A model generated the notes under the pieces. The model saw only the letters and a program-made list of their open reading frames with translations, ran no database searches and had not been told where the DNA came from. From positions 1 through 64,000 of the forward strand of contig CALJKW010000053.1 in assembly GCA_937980205.1 (NCBI GenBank): DNA of 64,000 nucleotides, in the 5' to 3' direction. How positions within the stretch are numbered: the first letter of the stretch is position 1; each line of letters starts with the position of its first letter. Shown piece by piece: positions 8,375 to 17,515 of this stretch. A program made the position numbers and the translations under genes. This DNA is from an uncultured Myxococcales bacterium. GTDB lineage: Bacteria; Myxococcota; Myxococcia; Myxococcales; Myxococcaceae.

Positions 8375-9211
8375 ATGCCCGCCGAAGGCGTTCACTTCTC
8401 TGCGCTGAACGACTCGGCCGTCGCCACGCCGCACCCGGGAGCGGCACGCCTCGGCGCCGTCTTCGTCGACCTGCCCTACTTCGACCGCTTCCCCTCGGCC
8501 GTGCTGCGGTACCTGCTCGACCGGCCGCCGGCTCCGTCGCGGTGGGGAGACGTCACGCACCACCGCGCGCCCATCGCCGTGGGTCGCGGCCTGGCCGAAG
8601 AAGCGGCACGCCTCGGCGGAGACGATGGCGCCTGGCTGCATGCTCTGGCGCTCGGCTACATCAGCCACGCCGCCGTCGACCGCAGCGTGCACCCGCACGT
8701 GAACGCGCTCGCGGCGGCCCGCGCCGAGCGGCTGCGCGACACGCACGCGCGGCAGCACCAGGAGGTCGAGAAGTACCAGAGCATCCTCTTCCACGACGCG
8801 CGCATGGGCTTCGAGGTGATGGGCACGCGCGCGCTGTACGAGCACTGCATCGTCGACCCCTCGCCGCTGTGGAAGCCGGGGCGCGTGGCCGACGCGGTCG
8901 AGCGCGTGCTGCAGGGCGCGTGGGGCGAGGCGCCGTCGCGGGAGGAGCTGAAGAGCTGGTCGAAGGGCTACGTGCAGTACGTGAAGCTGATCGCGTCACC
9001 GCTCGGGCGCCGCGTGGCGCCGCGCGAAGAGAAAGAGCGCGTGCGCGCCGAGGTGTTCCCGCACTTCGCGGAGCAGTTCTCGCGCGCGGTGGCGCAGTCG
9101 CGCCGGTGGATGCAGGCGCTCGACGCGTACGTGCGTGACGGCCGCTTCGACGAATCCGCGCGCGCGCAGCTCGAGCGCGTGATACCGGAGGGAACCATCG
9201 ACCCGCGATGA
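8375..9211 (+). CDS. Zinc-dependent phospholipase C-like protein
   Basis: A 278-residue all-helical protein resembling the zinc-dependent phospholipase C/nuclease S1-like superfamily. Candidate metal ligands are an N-terminal His (HFSA), THH near residue 61, H89 in LHALALGYISHAAVD, the SHAAVDRSVHPH segment and later HE/H residues. The spacing of H-x3-D and the HPH motif fits that family. No export signal is evident, so it may act inside the cell. The stop overlaps the ceramidase-like start as ATGA, so the two products are translationally coupled and may act on related lipids. The substrate is inferred, not shown. Confidence 0.65.
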   Translation: MPAEGVHFSALNDSAVATPHPGAARLGAVFVDLPYFDRFPSAVLRYLLDRPPAPSRWGDVTHHRAPIAVGRGLAEEAARLGGDDGAWLHALALGYISHAAVDRSVHPHVNALAAARAERLRDTHARQHQEVEKYQSILFHDARMGFEVMGTRALYEHCIVDPSPLWKPGRVADAVERVLQGAWGEAPSREELKSWSKGYVQYVKLIASPLGRRVAPREEKERVRAEVFPHFAEQFSRAVAQSRRWMQALDAYVRDGRFDESARAQLERVIPEGTIDPR

Positions 9212-10002
9212 CTCGCTCGAGGGAGGCGCTGGTGTGGACGGCGGTGGCCATGGTGCTGGGCCTCGCGCTGCTGTGCGCCTTCGCGGTCGCGGGCTGGCCC
9301 GGAACGCCGATCGACTGCACCGTGCTGCTCTGCTACTGCGAGGCGAGCGCGCCGGGCCTGTGGAAGCAGCCGGTGAACACGTGGTCGAACGTGGCTCCGC
9401 TGTTCGCGGCGGTCGCCGTCGCGCACGACGTGGGCCGCCCGGGGCCGGTGGCGCTGCCGCGCGCGCTGGGCCTCATCTTCTCGCTCACGCTGGTGTTCCA
9501 GGGCCTGGGCTCGATGTTCTTCCACGCCTCGCTGATGGACTGGGCCGGCGCGGTCGACGCGATGAGCATGTTCGCCATCATCGGGCTGCTCATCGCGGTG
9601 AACCTGTTTCGCGGCGGGGCGCTCACCGAGCGCGGGCTCTTGCCGTTCTGGCTGGGCTTCTCGATCGCCGGCATGGGCCTGGGGCTCGTCGCGGCGCCGG
9701 TGGTGGGCAACGCCGTCGGCGTGTTCGTGGTCGCGGTGCTGGTGTCCGAGGTCTGGCTGCACCGGCGCGACCGGGGCCTGCCGAAGCGGTGGTTCCGCGC
9801 CGGCGTGGTCGTCTTCGGCGTCGGCGTCGCCGTGTGGCACGGCTCGGCCATCGAGGGCATGCCGCTGTGCGAACCGAGCTCGGTGTGGCAGGGCCACGCG
9901 CTGTGGCACGTGACGTCGGCCGCCGCGATCGCGATGTTCTTCGTGCACGCGCGGCGGAACCTCGAGCACGTCGCGCTCGCACGCAGCAAGCCGGCGATGT
10001 AG
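9208..10002 (+). CDS. Ceramidase-like (CREST family) membrane hydrolase
   Basis: This is a 264-residue polytopic membrane protein with about seven hydrophobic helices. The alkaline ceramidase signature is visible: an N-terminal C-x-C-E segment, NTWSN early in the protein, FHASLMDWAGAVD in a middle helix, and GHALWH near the C-terminus. In the family these supply the three His and the Asp/Ser of the zinc site that hydrolyses the ceramide amide bond. Myxobacteria make sphingolipids, so a ceramide-type substrate is plausible. It is coupled by ATGA to the phospholipase C-like gene upstream. Confidence 0.78.
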   Translation: MTRSREALVWTAVAMVLGLALLCAFAVAGWPGTPIDCTVLLCYCEASAPGLWKQPVNTWSNVAPLFAAVAVAHDVGRPGPVALPRALGLIFSLTLVFQGLGSMFFHASLMDWAGAVDAMSMFAIIGLLIAVNLFRGGALTERGLLPFWLGFSIAGMGLGLVAAPVVGNAVGVFVVAVLVSEVWLHRRDRGLPKRWFRAGVVVFGVGVAVWHGSAIEGMPLCEPSSVWQGHALWHVTSAAAIAMFFVHARRNLEHVALARSKPAM

Positions 10003-10090
10003 CGCCGGGTAACCGCACGACGCACCTGAAATGGGGCCTCGCCGCGGCGCGTTGAAAGGTTCTCGCCCCTCGCGGCATCTATCAAAGAAC

Positions 10091-11563
10091 ATGTCCCTCT
10101 CCTCACAGCTCAGCGCGCTGATGCGGTCGGAAGCCATCGAACGCGGCGACATCGACGCCGCCGTGCGGCAGCTCACCGAAGTCGCGGCGGCGACGCTGCG
10201 GGTCGAGCGCGCGAGCGTCTGGCGCTTCGAGCTCGACCGCTCGCGGCTGGTGTGTGTGGACCTGTTCGAACGGAAGACCGGCACGCACACGTCCGGCGCT
10301 GAGCTGCTGGCGCGGGACACGCCGGGGTACTTCGCGGCGCTCGCGACGGAGCGGAGCGTGGCGGCGCACGACGCGCTCCATGACCCCCGCACGCGCGAGT
10401 TCGCGGGCGGCTACCTCGAGAAGCACGGCATCACGTCGATGCTGGACGCTCCGGTGTTCTTGAACGGGCAGCTCGCGGGCGTGGTGTGCCACGAGCACAT
10501 CGGGCCGGCGCGCACGTGGGAGCCGTGGGAAGAGCTGCTCGCCGGCACCTTCGGCGACTTCGTCTCCATCGTGCTCGGAGCCGCCGAGCGCGCCGAGCAG
10601 GCCCGCTCGATCGACTACTACCGCGAGCACCTCGAGGCGCTCGTCGAAGACCGCACGCGCGACCTGAAGGCGAGCGAGGCGCGGTTCCAGCTCCTGTTCG
10701 AGTCGGCGCCGGTGGCGCTGGTGATGACGCGCACGTCCGACGGCACCGTGGCCGCGGCGAACGCGAAGGCCGCCGCGATGTTCGGCGTGCCGCCGGCCGA
10801 GGTGCTCGGCCTCAAGGCGACGGACTTCTGGGTGGAGCCGGCGCACCGCTCGGTGCTGCTCGAGCGGGTCTCGCGCGACGGCGCGGTGAGCTCGTTCGAG
10901 ACACAGCTCAAGCGCAAGGACGAGACGTCGTTCTGGGCCGACGTCTCGGCGCGCGTGGTGCGCTACGGGCGCGAGGTGGCGGTGGTCTTCGGCATCCGCG
11001 ACGTCACCGCGCACAAGGCGGCCGAAGAGCAGCTCAAGCGCCTCGCCACCACCGATGCGCTGACCGGCGCGTTGAACCGCCGGCGCATCTTCGAGCTCGC
11101 GAAGGAAGAGGTCGAGCGCGCGCAGCGGTACGGGCGGCCGCTCGCCATCGCGATGCTGGACCTCGACCACTTCAAGGCGGTGAACGACCGCTTCGGTCAC
11201 GCGACCGGCGACGCGGCGCTGCGTGAGGTCTCGCGCGCGGTGAGCCGCGCGGTCCGCAAAGAAGACAAGCTCGGCCGCTACGGCGGCGAGGAGCTGCTGC
11301 TGCTGATGCCCGAGACGCGGCTGGTCGAGGCCGCCGCCGTCGTCGAGCGGGCGCGCCTGTCGGTGCGCGCCGTGCCCGCGGTGGAAGATGGGTCGATGGT
11401 GGCGCTGTCGCTGTCGGCGGGCGTGGTCGAGCTCGCGCCCGGCGAGACGTTCGATGCGCTGCTGGTGCGGGCGGACCGGGCGCTGTACTCGGCGAAGCAG
11501 AACGGGCGCGACCGCGTGGTGGCGGCAGCGCACGGTGTGCACTTCGACTGCACGACGTCGTGA
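10091..11563 (+). CDS. GAF-PAS-GGDEF diguanylate cyclase
   Basis: A 490-residue cytoplasmic signalling protein: GAF domain (about 5-165), a short helix, PAS domain (about 195-310) and GGDEF domain (about 320-485) with the DALTGALNRR start. The active site reads GGEEL rather than GGDEF/GGEEF, a Leu in place of the usual Phe. An RKED sequence five residues earlier matches the RxxD inhibitory I-site for cyclic-di-GMP. It is likely a sensory diguanylate cyclase with product feedback, with the GAF and PAS domains reading an unknown ligand or redox signal. ATG at 10091 is the first Met before the GAF domain. Confidence 0.85.
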   Translation: MSLSSQLSALMRSEAIERGDIDAAVRQLTEVAAATLRVERASVWRFELDRSRLVCVDLFERKTGTHTSGAELLARDTPGYFAALATERSVAAHDALHDPRTREFAGGYLEKHGITSMLDAPVFLNGQLAGVVCHEHIGPARTWEPWEELLAGTFGDFVSIVLGAAERAEQARSIDYYREHLEALVEDRTRDLKASEARFQLLFESAPVALVMTRTSDGTVAAANAKAAAMFGVPPAEVLGLKATDFWVEPAHRSVLLERVSRDGAVSSFETQLKRKDETSFWADVSARVVRYGREVAVVFGIRDVTAHKAAEEQLKRLATTDALTGALNRRRIFELAKEEVERAQRYGRPLAIAMLDLDHFKAVNDRFGHATGDAALREVSRAVSRAVRKEDKLGRYGGEELLLLMPETRLVEAAAVVERARLSVRAVPAVEDGSMVALSLSAGVVELAPGETFDALLVRADRALYSAKQNGRDRVVAAAHGVHFDCTTS

Positions 11564-11574
11564 CGCGCAGCGGA

Positions 11575-11678
11575 CCGACGCGTGTCGAATGGGTCCGGGC
11601 GCTGATGCCCAGATCGCCCGGACACTTCGACTTCGCCGCTTCGCGGCTCCGCTCAGTGTGCGCGGTTTCTTGTTTCTC
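11575..11678 (-). repeat. Dispersed intergenic repeat, copy A
   Basis: Between two convergent genes. Blocks GCCCAGATCGCCCGGA at 11607 and CGCGGTTTCTTGT at about 11660 recur in reverse orientation at 61326-61382. The middle part, CTTCGACT...GCTCCGCTCAG, is shared with the copies near 29660 and 48750. Confidence 0.65.
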
Positions 11679-11683
11679 CCTGC

Positions 11684-13108
11684 TCAGCGCAGCTCGTGCG
11701 CTCCGAGGTCCGGCGCGCCCACGTCACGCGCGCGCGCGTCGATGTCGAGCCCGGCCTCGGCATCCACCACGCCCTGGTTGATCGCCGCGCTGGCGCTGGG
11801 AACCAGATGCAGGTCCCCCGTCGCGAAGCTGACGAACAGCGACGTCGCCGGCATCTCGAGGTTGTGGTCGGCCGTCACGCTCGCCAGGTCGCGCGTGGTG
11901 ATGCGGCGCGCGAGGTTGTTCCGCACGGTGGCCTGGCTCGCCGAGAACCGGACGTCGATGGAGCTGAAGAACGAAGTCCCCGCCGTCGACACCACGGTGT
12001 TGTGCAGCACGCGCGTGCCCCGGCTCTGCTCCAGGCCGATGCCCGTGTCGAACCAGGCGTTGTCCGCCCAGACGAAGTTGTTGCGGATGATGCCGCCGTA
12101 GTGCCCCACGTTCGCGACGCCGGGGTACGGGTCGGGCGAATACGTGCGGCCAGCGGTGCTCTGCCCGAGCCCGAAGCCGATACCGCGCGCGCAGTTCGTA
12201 ATGACGTTGCGCTCGACGAGCGTGTCGCGCGAGCCCGTCCAGAAGTGCACGGCGTGCTCGGCGAGCCCTTCGCCCGCGCAGAAGATGTCCTTGAACGTGT
12301 TGTCGCGCACGACCCAGCCGCGGCCGCCGTGCACGTCGATGCCTCCGGTGTAGCAGCCACCGACGGCGCGCTCGACGTGCGGGCGGCCCGCATTCGTGAG
12401 CTCGAAGTGGCTGCACTCGACGGTGCCCTCGTCGGTGTACGCGCTGGTGCTCGCGCCGTTGGCCTTGAGGAACTGCTCTCCGCCGTCGATGAAGCGCACG
12501 CGGTAGAAGCGCATGCGCGCGATGTTGCCGCTCGCCGTCGGGGGGTAGACGTGCACCGGGTGGTCGACCGCGCGCGTGACGGTGAGCTCGGCGACGGTGA
12601 CGTCGGTGCCGGTGACGCGCAGCACCTCAGCCGTCGTGTACTGCCCGTCGAGGATGACGGCCGACGGGTTGCCCGACTCGCTGCGCAGCGTGAGCGGCTT
12701 CGAGAGCGTGATGCCGGTGCCGGGCACGGCGTAGGTGCCGTCGGCGAGCAGGATGGTCGAGCCCAACGCCGCGCCGGAGACGATGCCCGGAAGGCTCGCG
12801 GCCTGCGCGGGCGTCACGCGAATGACGTTGCCGCTGGCCGCCGGCAGCGGAGCGCAGCGCGCAGGCGACACGGAACCTCCACCGGAGCCCCCGCCTCCAC
12901 CGGAGCCGCCTGCGACGCCCGCGCCGCCGCCACCTCCTCCGCTGCCGCCGGTCGCGGAGCCGCCAGCGGAGCCGCCAGCGGAGCCCCCACCACCACCGCT
13001 GGCGAGACCGCCTGCGGTTCCACCTCCGCCGACGCCGGCATCAGAGACGTCGAGTGGAGCCGCGCCGCAGCCGGCGAGCAGCAGCGCTGCGAGCAGCGCG
13101 CGTCTCAC
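11684..13108 (-). CDS. Right-handed parallel beta-helix lipoprotein
   Basis: A 474-residue exported lipoprotein. The leader ends in the classic lipobox LAGC, followed by a Gly/Ser/Ala-rich linker (about residues 25-80) and a long parallel beta-helix with pectate-lyase-like coil pattern (repeated N/V/I-rich turns such as VRDNTF, VERNVI, IRNNFVW, LHNTVV). No catalytic motif is assigned; such helices bind or cleave polysaccharides. The GTG start at 13108 overlaps the upstream DUF1552 stop as GTGA. It is the last gene of a DUF1592-DUF1552-beta-helix operon. Confidence 0.82.
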   Translation of the reverse strand: MRRALLAALLLAGCGAAPLDVSDAGVGGGGTAGGLASGGGGGSAGGSAGGSATGGSGGGGGGAGVAGGSGGGGGSGGGSVSPARCAPLPAASGNVIRVTPAQAASLPGIVSGAALGSTILLADGTYAVPGTGITLSKPLTLRSESGNPSAVILDGQYTTAEVLRVTGTDVTVAELTVTRAVDHPVHVYPPTASGNIARMRFYRVRFIDGGEQFLKANGASTSAYTDEGTVECSHFELTNAGRPHVERAVGGCYTGGIDVHGGRGWVVRDNTFKDIFCAGEGLAEHAVHFWTGSRDTLVERNVITNCARGIGFGLGQSTAGRTYSPDPYPGVANVGHYGGIIRNNFVWADNAWFDTGIGLEQSRGTRVLHNTVVSTAGTSFFSSIDVRFSASQATVRNNLARRITTRDLASVTADHNLEMPATSLFVSFATGDLHLVPSASAAINQGVVDAEAGLDIDARARDVGAPDLGAHELR

Positions 13109-14550
13109 AGCGCGAACACCGGCAGCGGGTCGGTGCGGGTGCTCGCGTATTTGGTGTACTCGCCGTTGTCGTAGGTGCCCTGGGTGAACTCTCCGAACTT
13201 GCCGTTCTGGCCGTACGGCTCGAACTCGGACGACTGCAGGCCGGCGGCGCGCATGAGCGAGCAGAGCAGCTGGGTGTAGGGGCGGCCGACGGCGGGGAAG
13301 TCTCCGCGGTTCGCGTAGTGCTTGAACGGGCGCTGGCGGTAGTCGAGGTAGAGCCCCATCGCGAACTTTCCGCCGCCGCCGGCGATCATCGTCGGCATGC
13401 TCTCGCCGCGGTGCCAGTAGTTCGAGATCTCGTTGCCCCAGACGACGATGGTGTTCTCGAGCATCGGGCGGCCGTTCACGTCGAGGGTCGAGTCGAGCCT
13501 GTGAATGAGGTGCGCGACGCGGTCGGCGATCCACCGGTTCGCGTTCGCCGAGGCGGTGCGCGCGCCCGGGTCGCTCGCCTCGTCGGCGTGCGAGAGCCCG
13601 TGGAAGTACGAGTAGTCGGTGTTCGTGTCGTCGAAGTCCTCGATGTACACGGACGCGATTCGCGTGATGTCGCAGGTGAACGCGGCGACGATGAGGTCGT
13701 TCACGTTCTCGTACTTCTTCCGCAGCGGCTCGCCCGAGCGCCAGAACGGCGTCGAAGACGGGGGCGTGCACATCGTGGGCTGCGTCGTCATCAGGCCCGA
13801 CTTGATGCCGGTCAGATGATCTGCGTGCTGCTGCAGCCGCTGCTTGTCCGCTCCGCTCAGGCGGCGGTTCGCCTTCAGCAGCGCAAAGCGCGCGAGCGTC
13901 GCGTCGATGACGGCGCTGCGTCGCGCAGCGGGGTCGACGACCGCGGGGCCTCCGCCGGTGAAGCCGGCGAAGACGTTGTTGAACACGCCCTGGTCCGTCG
14001 CGAGGTACGGCAGCGACGTCGGAGTGCCGTTCACGTTCGAGAACGAGAAGCCGCGGCCCGGGCTGACGGAGAAGCGCATCGCGCGCAGCCGCGGCGCGCT
14101 CGCGTAGAACGAGCTCGACCGCTCGATGAGCCAGTCGACGGAGGCCCCGAAGCGCGGCCCGTCACCTTCGGCGCCCGAGCCCGGCGCCGGCTGCGAGGCG
14201 CAGAGGAACGAGGTGCGGCAGTGATCCGACGTGCTCGAGGTGAGATCGAGCCCGCGCAGAATCGTCATCTTCGTCTTCAGCGTGTCGTACGCGGGGCCGA
14301 AGACCTGCGAGACGTTGCCGCTGAGGTCGGCGAGGCGCGCCGAAAAAATCTCCGGCTGCACCTGAGCGCCGGGAACGGTCGGGTAGAAGTTCCGCTCCAT
14401 CTGGCCGTTGCGGTTCATCAGGAACACGAACCGCAGCGGAGGCGTCGCGGCCTGCGCCTGCGCGCGCTTCGGCAGCAACGAGGGCAGCACCGGCAGCGCG
14501 ACGGCAGCGCGGCCGAGCGACTTCAGCAGGTCACGTCGGGAGAAGCTCAC
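13105..14550 (-). CDS. DUF1552 protein with Tat-type signal
   Basis: The product is 481 residues. The N-terminus carries SRRDLLK followed by a hydrophobic stretch and AQA, a good twin-arginine signal, so it is exported folded. The body matches DUF1552: MNRNGQMERNFYP, LRGLD, a Ser/His-containing DHCRTSF, and a C-terminal GNEISNYWHRGESMP segment typical of this alkaline-phosphatase-like group. DUF1552 proteins are nearly always encoded beside DUF1592/1588/1585 proteins, as here. No substrate is established. The GTG at 14550 overlaps the upstream stop by GTGA. Confidence 0.85.
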   Translation of the reverse strand: MSFSRRDLLKSLGRAAVALPVLPSLLPKRAQAQAATPPLRFVFLMNRNGQMERNFYPTVPGAQVQPEIFSARLADLSGNVSQVFGPAYDTLKTKMTILRGLDLTSSTSDHCRTSFLCASQPAPGSGAEGDGPRFGASVDWLIERSSSFYASAPRLRAMRFSVSPGRGFSFSNVNGTPTSLPYLATDQGVFNNVFAGFTGGGPAVVDPAARRSAVIDATLARFALLKANRRLSGADKQRLQQHADHLTGIKSGLMTTQPTMCTPPSSTPFWRSGEPLRKKYENVNDLIVAAFTCDITRIASVYIEDFDDTNTDYSYFHGLSHADEASDPGARTASANANRWIADRVAHLIHRLDSTLDVNGRPMLENTIVVWGNEISNYWHRGESMPTMIAGGGGKFAMGLYLDYRQRPFKHYANRGDFPAVGRPYTQLLCSLMRAAGLQSSEFEPYGQNGKFGEFTQGTYDNGEYTKYASTRTDPLPVFAL

Positions 14551-16271
14551 GGGCCCACCACCTTGTCCGACGCCGCCCACCGCGCGGCGTGAATGCGCAG
14601 ACCGTCGACGATGCTGCCCTTCTCGAGCGCTTCCTTCACCTCGAGCAGCGCGCAGGCGTCGGCCTGCGTGTCCTCCGCGCGCAGCGCGTAGAAGCGGTGA
14701 ACCTGGCGCGCCATGCAGAACGGGCCCTTCTGGCTGTGCGCGATGAGGCCGATGAGGTCGGCGGCGCCGGTCGCGCTCTCGCCTTTGCTGCGGTCGATGC
14801 GCAGGTCCTTCGCCGTGGTGTCGATGGGGTGCTGCGCGAGCACGTCGTGCGTCACCGCGTCGTAGGCGACCTCGACGGTGCGCTGGCGCGCCACGCTGTC
14901 GAAGCCCTCGAGCGCGAAGCCGAGCGGGTTCACCAGCGCGTGGCACCCGCTGCACGACGCTGAGCTCGTCTTCTGCTCGAAGCGGACGCGGCCGCTGGCC
15001 TCCTTCACCGCCGCGGGCGTGAGCGCTTCGCTGAGCGCGCCGAAGGCCTCGGGGCTCGGGATGCCGAGCACGTCGCAGAGCACCTGCGTGCGCAGGCGTG
15101 CGCCGCGCGGCAGCGGGTGCGTGAAGTCGTCGGGCGAGGTGAGGAACGGGCCGCGGAGCAAGAGGCCCTTGCGCCCCGGCTCCATCCGCTGCGTCGCGGA
15201 GTCCGGGTCGCTGCCGAGCGCGTGGCCGTAAATCGACGCGAGCGCCCCAGTGCGCGCGAACGAGACGTCGGACTCGAGCAGCTCGGCGTAGGCGCCGCGC
15301 CTCGTCCACACCATCCAGTCCAGGTACTGGTCGAGCTCGCGGGCCATCTCGGCGCGCAGCCCGTTCGTCTCGAGCCCGGCGAGGAAGCGCGGGTTCGTGG
15401 GCAGGCCCGGCGTGTTCGCGGTGCCCAGCCACTGCGCGAAGAACGCGTGCGTGCGGCCGCGCGCGCGCGGGTCGGCGAGCAGCTGCGCCGCCGCCGCTTC
15501 GAGCTCGGCCGGAGTCGACAGCGCGCCGCGCTCGGCGGCGAGGGTGAGCTCCGGAGTCGGAGCGGTGCCGAGCAGGCCGTACGAGAGGCGGCTCGCCGTC
15601 TCGAAGGACGTGAGCGCGAAGCGCGCGTCGCTGCCCTGCGCCGCCGTGCCGAGCTCGAGGTGGTACAGCAGCTCGGGCGCGGCGAGCAGCACCGAGAGGG
15701 CGACGGAGAAGCGGTCGCGGGGGTCGAGGCCGGTCTGGTACGCGGAGAAGACGGTGTTCTGCTCGTCGGTGCTGAGCGGCCGCCGCCACGCGCGCTGCCC
15801 GAAGCTGCGAATGAAGGCGCGCGCGCACGTGTCGGTGACGTTCGCCGTCGTGCACGGAGAGTGCGCGCGCAGCAGCGTGTCGAGCCGCGCGTTCGTCGAG
15901 GTCACCGAGCTCGCGGCGCCGATGGCGAGCTCGAGCAGCACCTGCGCGTGGAGCTGCGTGTAGCGGTTGTCGAACGAGGCGACGCCGCGCGTGAAGTCCT
16001 CCGCGGGCAGCTGTGAGAGCCAGGTCGAGAGGTCGGTGCCGGGCAAGAGGTCGGCGAGCGTCGCGCCCAGCTCCTCGCGGGTGAGGCGGCGAAGCTCGGT
16101 GGGAAGGGGCGCGGCCGAGGGGTCGCACGCGGGCAGCGTGTAGGGGACGCCCGGGTCGACGGTGTCGATGGGACCGCCGCCGGCGCCCGACGGCCCCGTC
16201 GTGGTGCCGGACAGGATTTCGCCGGTGCAGGCGGCGCACAGCGTCGCGGCCGCGAGGATGAGGGAGCGCAC
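14547..16271 (-). CDS. DUF1592/DUF1588-type lipoprotein with CxxCH motif
   Basis: This is a 574-residue lipoprotein (leader ending CAAC). It follows the order typical of the DUF1587-DUF1595-DUF1592-DUF1588-DUF1585 family: RLTREELGATLADLL near the N-terminus, FGQRAWRRPLS, SYGLLGTAP, FAQWLG, GPFLTSPDDFTHPLPRGARLR, then CSGCHALVNPLGFALE with a single c-type heme site, and a C-terminal DUF1585-like tail. The family is common in Planctomycetes and Myxococcota and has been proposed to act with DUF1552 partners at the cell surface; its biochemical role is not established. First gene of the operon. Confidence 0.87.
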   Translation of the reverse strand: MRSLILAAATLCAACTGEILSGTTTGPSGAGGGPIDTVDPGVPYTLPACDPSAAPLPTELRRLTREELGATLADLLPGTDLSTWLSQLPAEDFTRGVASFDNRYTQLHAQVLLELAIGAASSVTSTNARLDTLLRAHSPCTTANVTDTCARAFIRSFGQRAWRRPLSTDEQNTVFSAYQTGLDPRDRFSVALSVLLAAPELLYHLELGTAAQGSDARFALTSFETASRLSYGLLGTAPTPELTLAAERGALSTPAELEAAAAQLLADPRARGRTHAFFAQWLGTANTPGLPTNPRFLAGLETNGLRAEMARELDQYLDWMVWTRRGAYAELLESDVSFARTGALASIYGHALGSDPDSATQRMEPGRKGLLLRGPFLTSPDDFTHPLPRGARLRTQVLCDVLGIPSPEAFGALSEALTPAAVKEASGRVRFEQKTSSASCSGCHALVNPLGFALEGFDSVARQRTVEVAYDAVTHDVLAQHPIDTTAKDLRIDRSKGESATGAADLIGLIAHSQKGPFCMARQVHRFYALRAEDTQADACALLEVKEALEKGSIVDGLRIHAARWAASDKVVGP

Positions 16272-16351
16272 GGACCGGCGTTTCGCAAGGCACGTGCCCC
16301 TGCCGAAGTGGGCGTCGCGGCTCGGGTTTCGAGTCGAGTGCCGGGGGGGGC

Positions 16352-16370
16352 CGTCAAGCGCCGCTTGACG
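16352..16370. terminator. Hairpin downstream of the TPR/barrel-like gene
   Basis: CGTCAAGC and GCTTGACG pair around GCC, 12 bases past the stop at 16383 on the minus strand. A G/C run follows instead of a T-tract, so it may be a terminator-like hairpin or an operator in front of the DUF1592 operon. Confidence 0.4.
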
Positions 16371-16382
16371 CCTGTCTTCGGA

Positions 16383-17474
16383 TCAGTCGGCGCGCAGCCC
16401 GGGCAGGTCGAGCTCGTAGCCGAGCTGCACGAGCACCGCGAAGGCGGCGTACTGGGGCGCGGCGCGGAACAGCTCGCCGGCGACGCTGGCGGTGGCGCGG
16501 CCGGGGCCGGCTTCGACGGTGCCGCCGAGCGCGAGGCCTCCGCCGAAGGCGGGACCGGCGGTCGGGTGGAGCCCGAGGCGCGCCTGCACGAACGGGCTCG
16601 CGCGATACGTGCGAGGCAGGTGCAGCGTCGCGCCCAGGCGCACGCCGATGTTCGCGCCGAACGTCGCGCCGAGGTTGAGGTCGAGGATGGATGTGGGCGA
16701 GACGGACGCGAGCACCTCGGCGCCGAGCTGGCGGCTGAGCACGTCGAAGGCGGCCGTCGCCCAGAGGTGCAGCAGCGCGCGGCCTTCAGGCTTCGGCGTC
16801 TCTTCGACGACCGGCGTCGGTGCGGGGGCGGCGCGCGGCTCGCCGGAGATCTCCCGCTCGAGCTGGGTCTCGAGCAGCACGCTGCCCGAAGCGGACAGGG
16901 CCTGGGCGATCAGCGTGAGCTGGCCCGGTGCCGTGAGCGAGCTGGGGAGATCGAAGCGCTGCGCGAAGCCTCCGTCCGCGAGCGGGGTGCGGTCGGCGGG
17001 CTCGAGGCGCGCTTCGCGATCCGCACGGCGGACGAGGAGGACGAGGTGATCGACGAGGTCGAGCGGATCGGCCTCGAGCTGCGCGGTGATGCTCGCGGGC
17101 TGGTTCTGCTCGAGCGCCGCGGGCTTCACGGTGACCTGCGCTGCCGCGCGCGAGCGCCAGAAGACGAGCGCCGCGTCGAACGGCTCGCGCAGGCGGGGCG
17201 ACGCGCCCTGCGGGAGCTGCCAGTCCGGGGCGATGAAGAGGACGCGCTTGAAGGCCTCGGCGGCCTTTGCGGTCTGGCCGAGCGAGGCCAGCGCGGTGGC
17301 GAGGCCGGTGTACACGCGCAGGAGCTGGGGGCGGGTGCAGGCGTCGGCGGCGCAGGCTCTTTCGAACGCGCCCGCCGCGGTGCGGAAGTCGAGCGACTTG
17401 TACGCCTGCTCGCCGGCGCGGATCTGCGGCTCGGGGTCCGCGGTGGTGAGCAGCAGCAGGAGGGCGCCGAGCAC
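16383..17474 (-). CDS. TPR-containing exported protein with barrel-like C-terminus
   Basis: A 363-residue protein with a short hydrophobic leader (MLGALLLLLTTA), a TPR-like helical region (about 20-100; YKSLDFRTAAGAFERAC and TAKAAEAFKRVL), a beta region, a Pro-rich linker near 215-225, and a C-terminal Gly-rich beta region with alternating hydrophobics that resembles an outer-membrane barrel. Myxobacterial genes of this form commonly accompany Ser/Thr kinases. It starts at a GTG 41 bp after the kinase stop on the same strand, so it may be the last gene of the regulator-kinase unit. The function is not known. Confidence 0.7.
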   Translation of the reverse strand: MLGALLLLLTTADPEPQIRAGEQAYKSLDFRTAAGAFERACAADACTRPQLLRVYTGLATALASLGQTAKAAEAFKRVLFIAPDWQLPQGASPRLREPFDAALVFWRSRAAAQVTVKPAALEQNQPASITAQLEADPLDLVDHLVLLVRRADREARLEPADRTPLADGGFAQRFDLPSSLTAPGQLTLIAQALSASGSVLLETQLEREISGEPRAAPAPTPVVEETPKPEGRALLHLWATAAFDVLSRQLGAEVLASVSPTSILDLNLGATFGANIGVRLGATLHLPRTYRASPFVQARLGLHPTAGPAFGGGLALGGTVEAGPGRATASVAGELFRAAPQYAAFAVLVQLGYELDLPGLRAD

Positions 17475-17515
17475 GCGTGCGTGAGGCTACCGCGAAGCGC
17501 TCGATGAAGCTCCGT

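Noticed and set aside
16352..16370. CGTCAAGC hairpin as a standard intrinsic terminator
   Set aside because: No T-tract follows, so kept only as a low-confidence hairpin.
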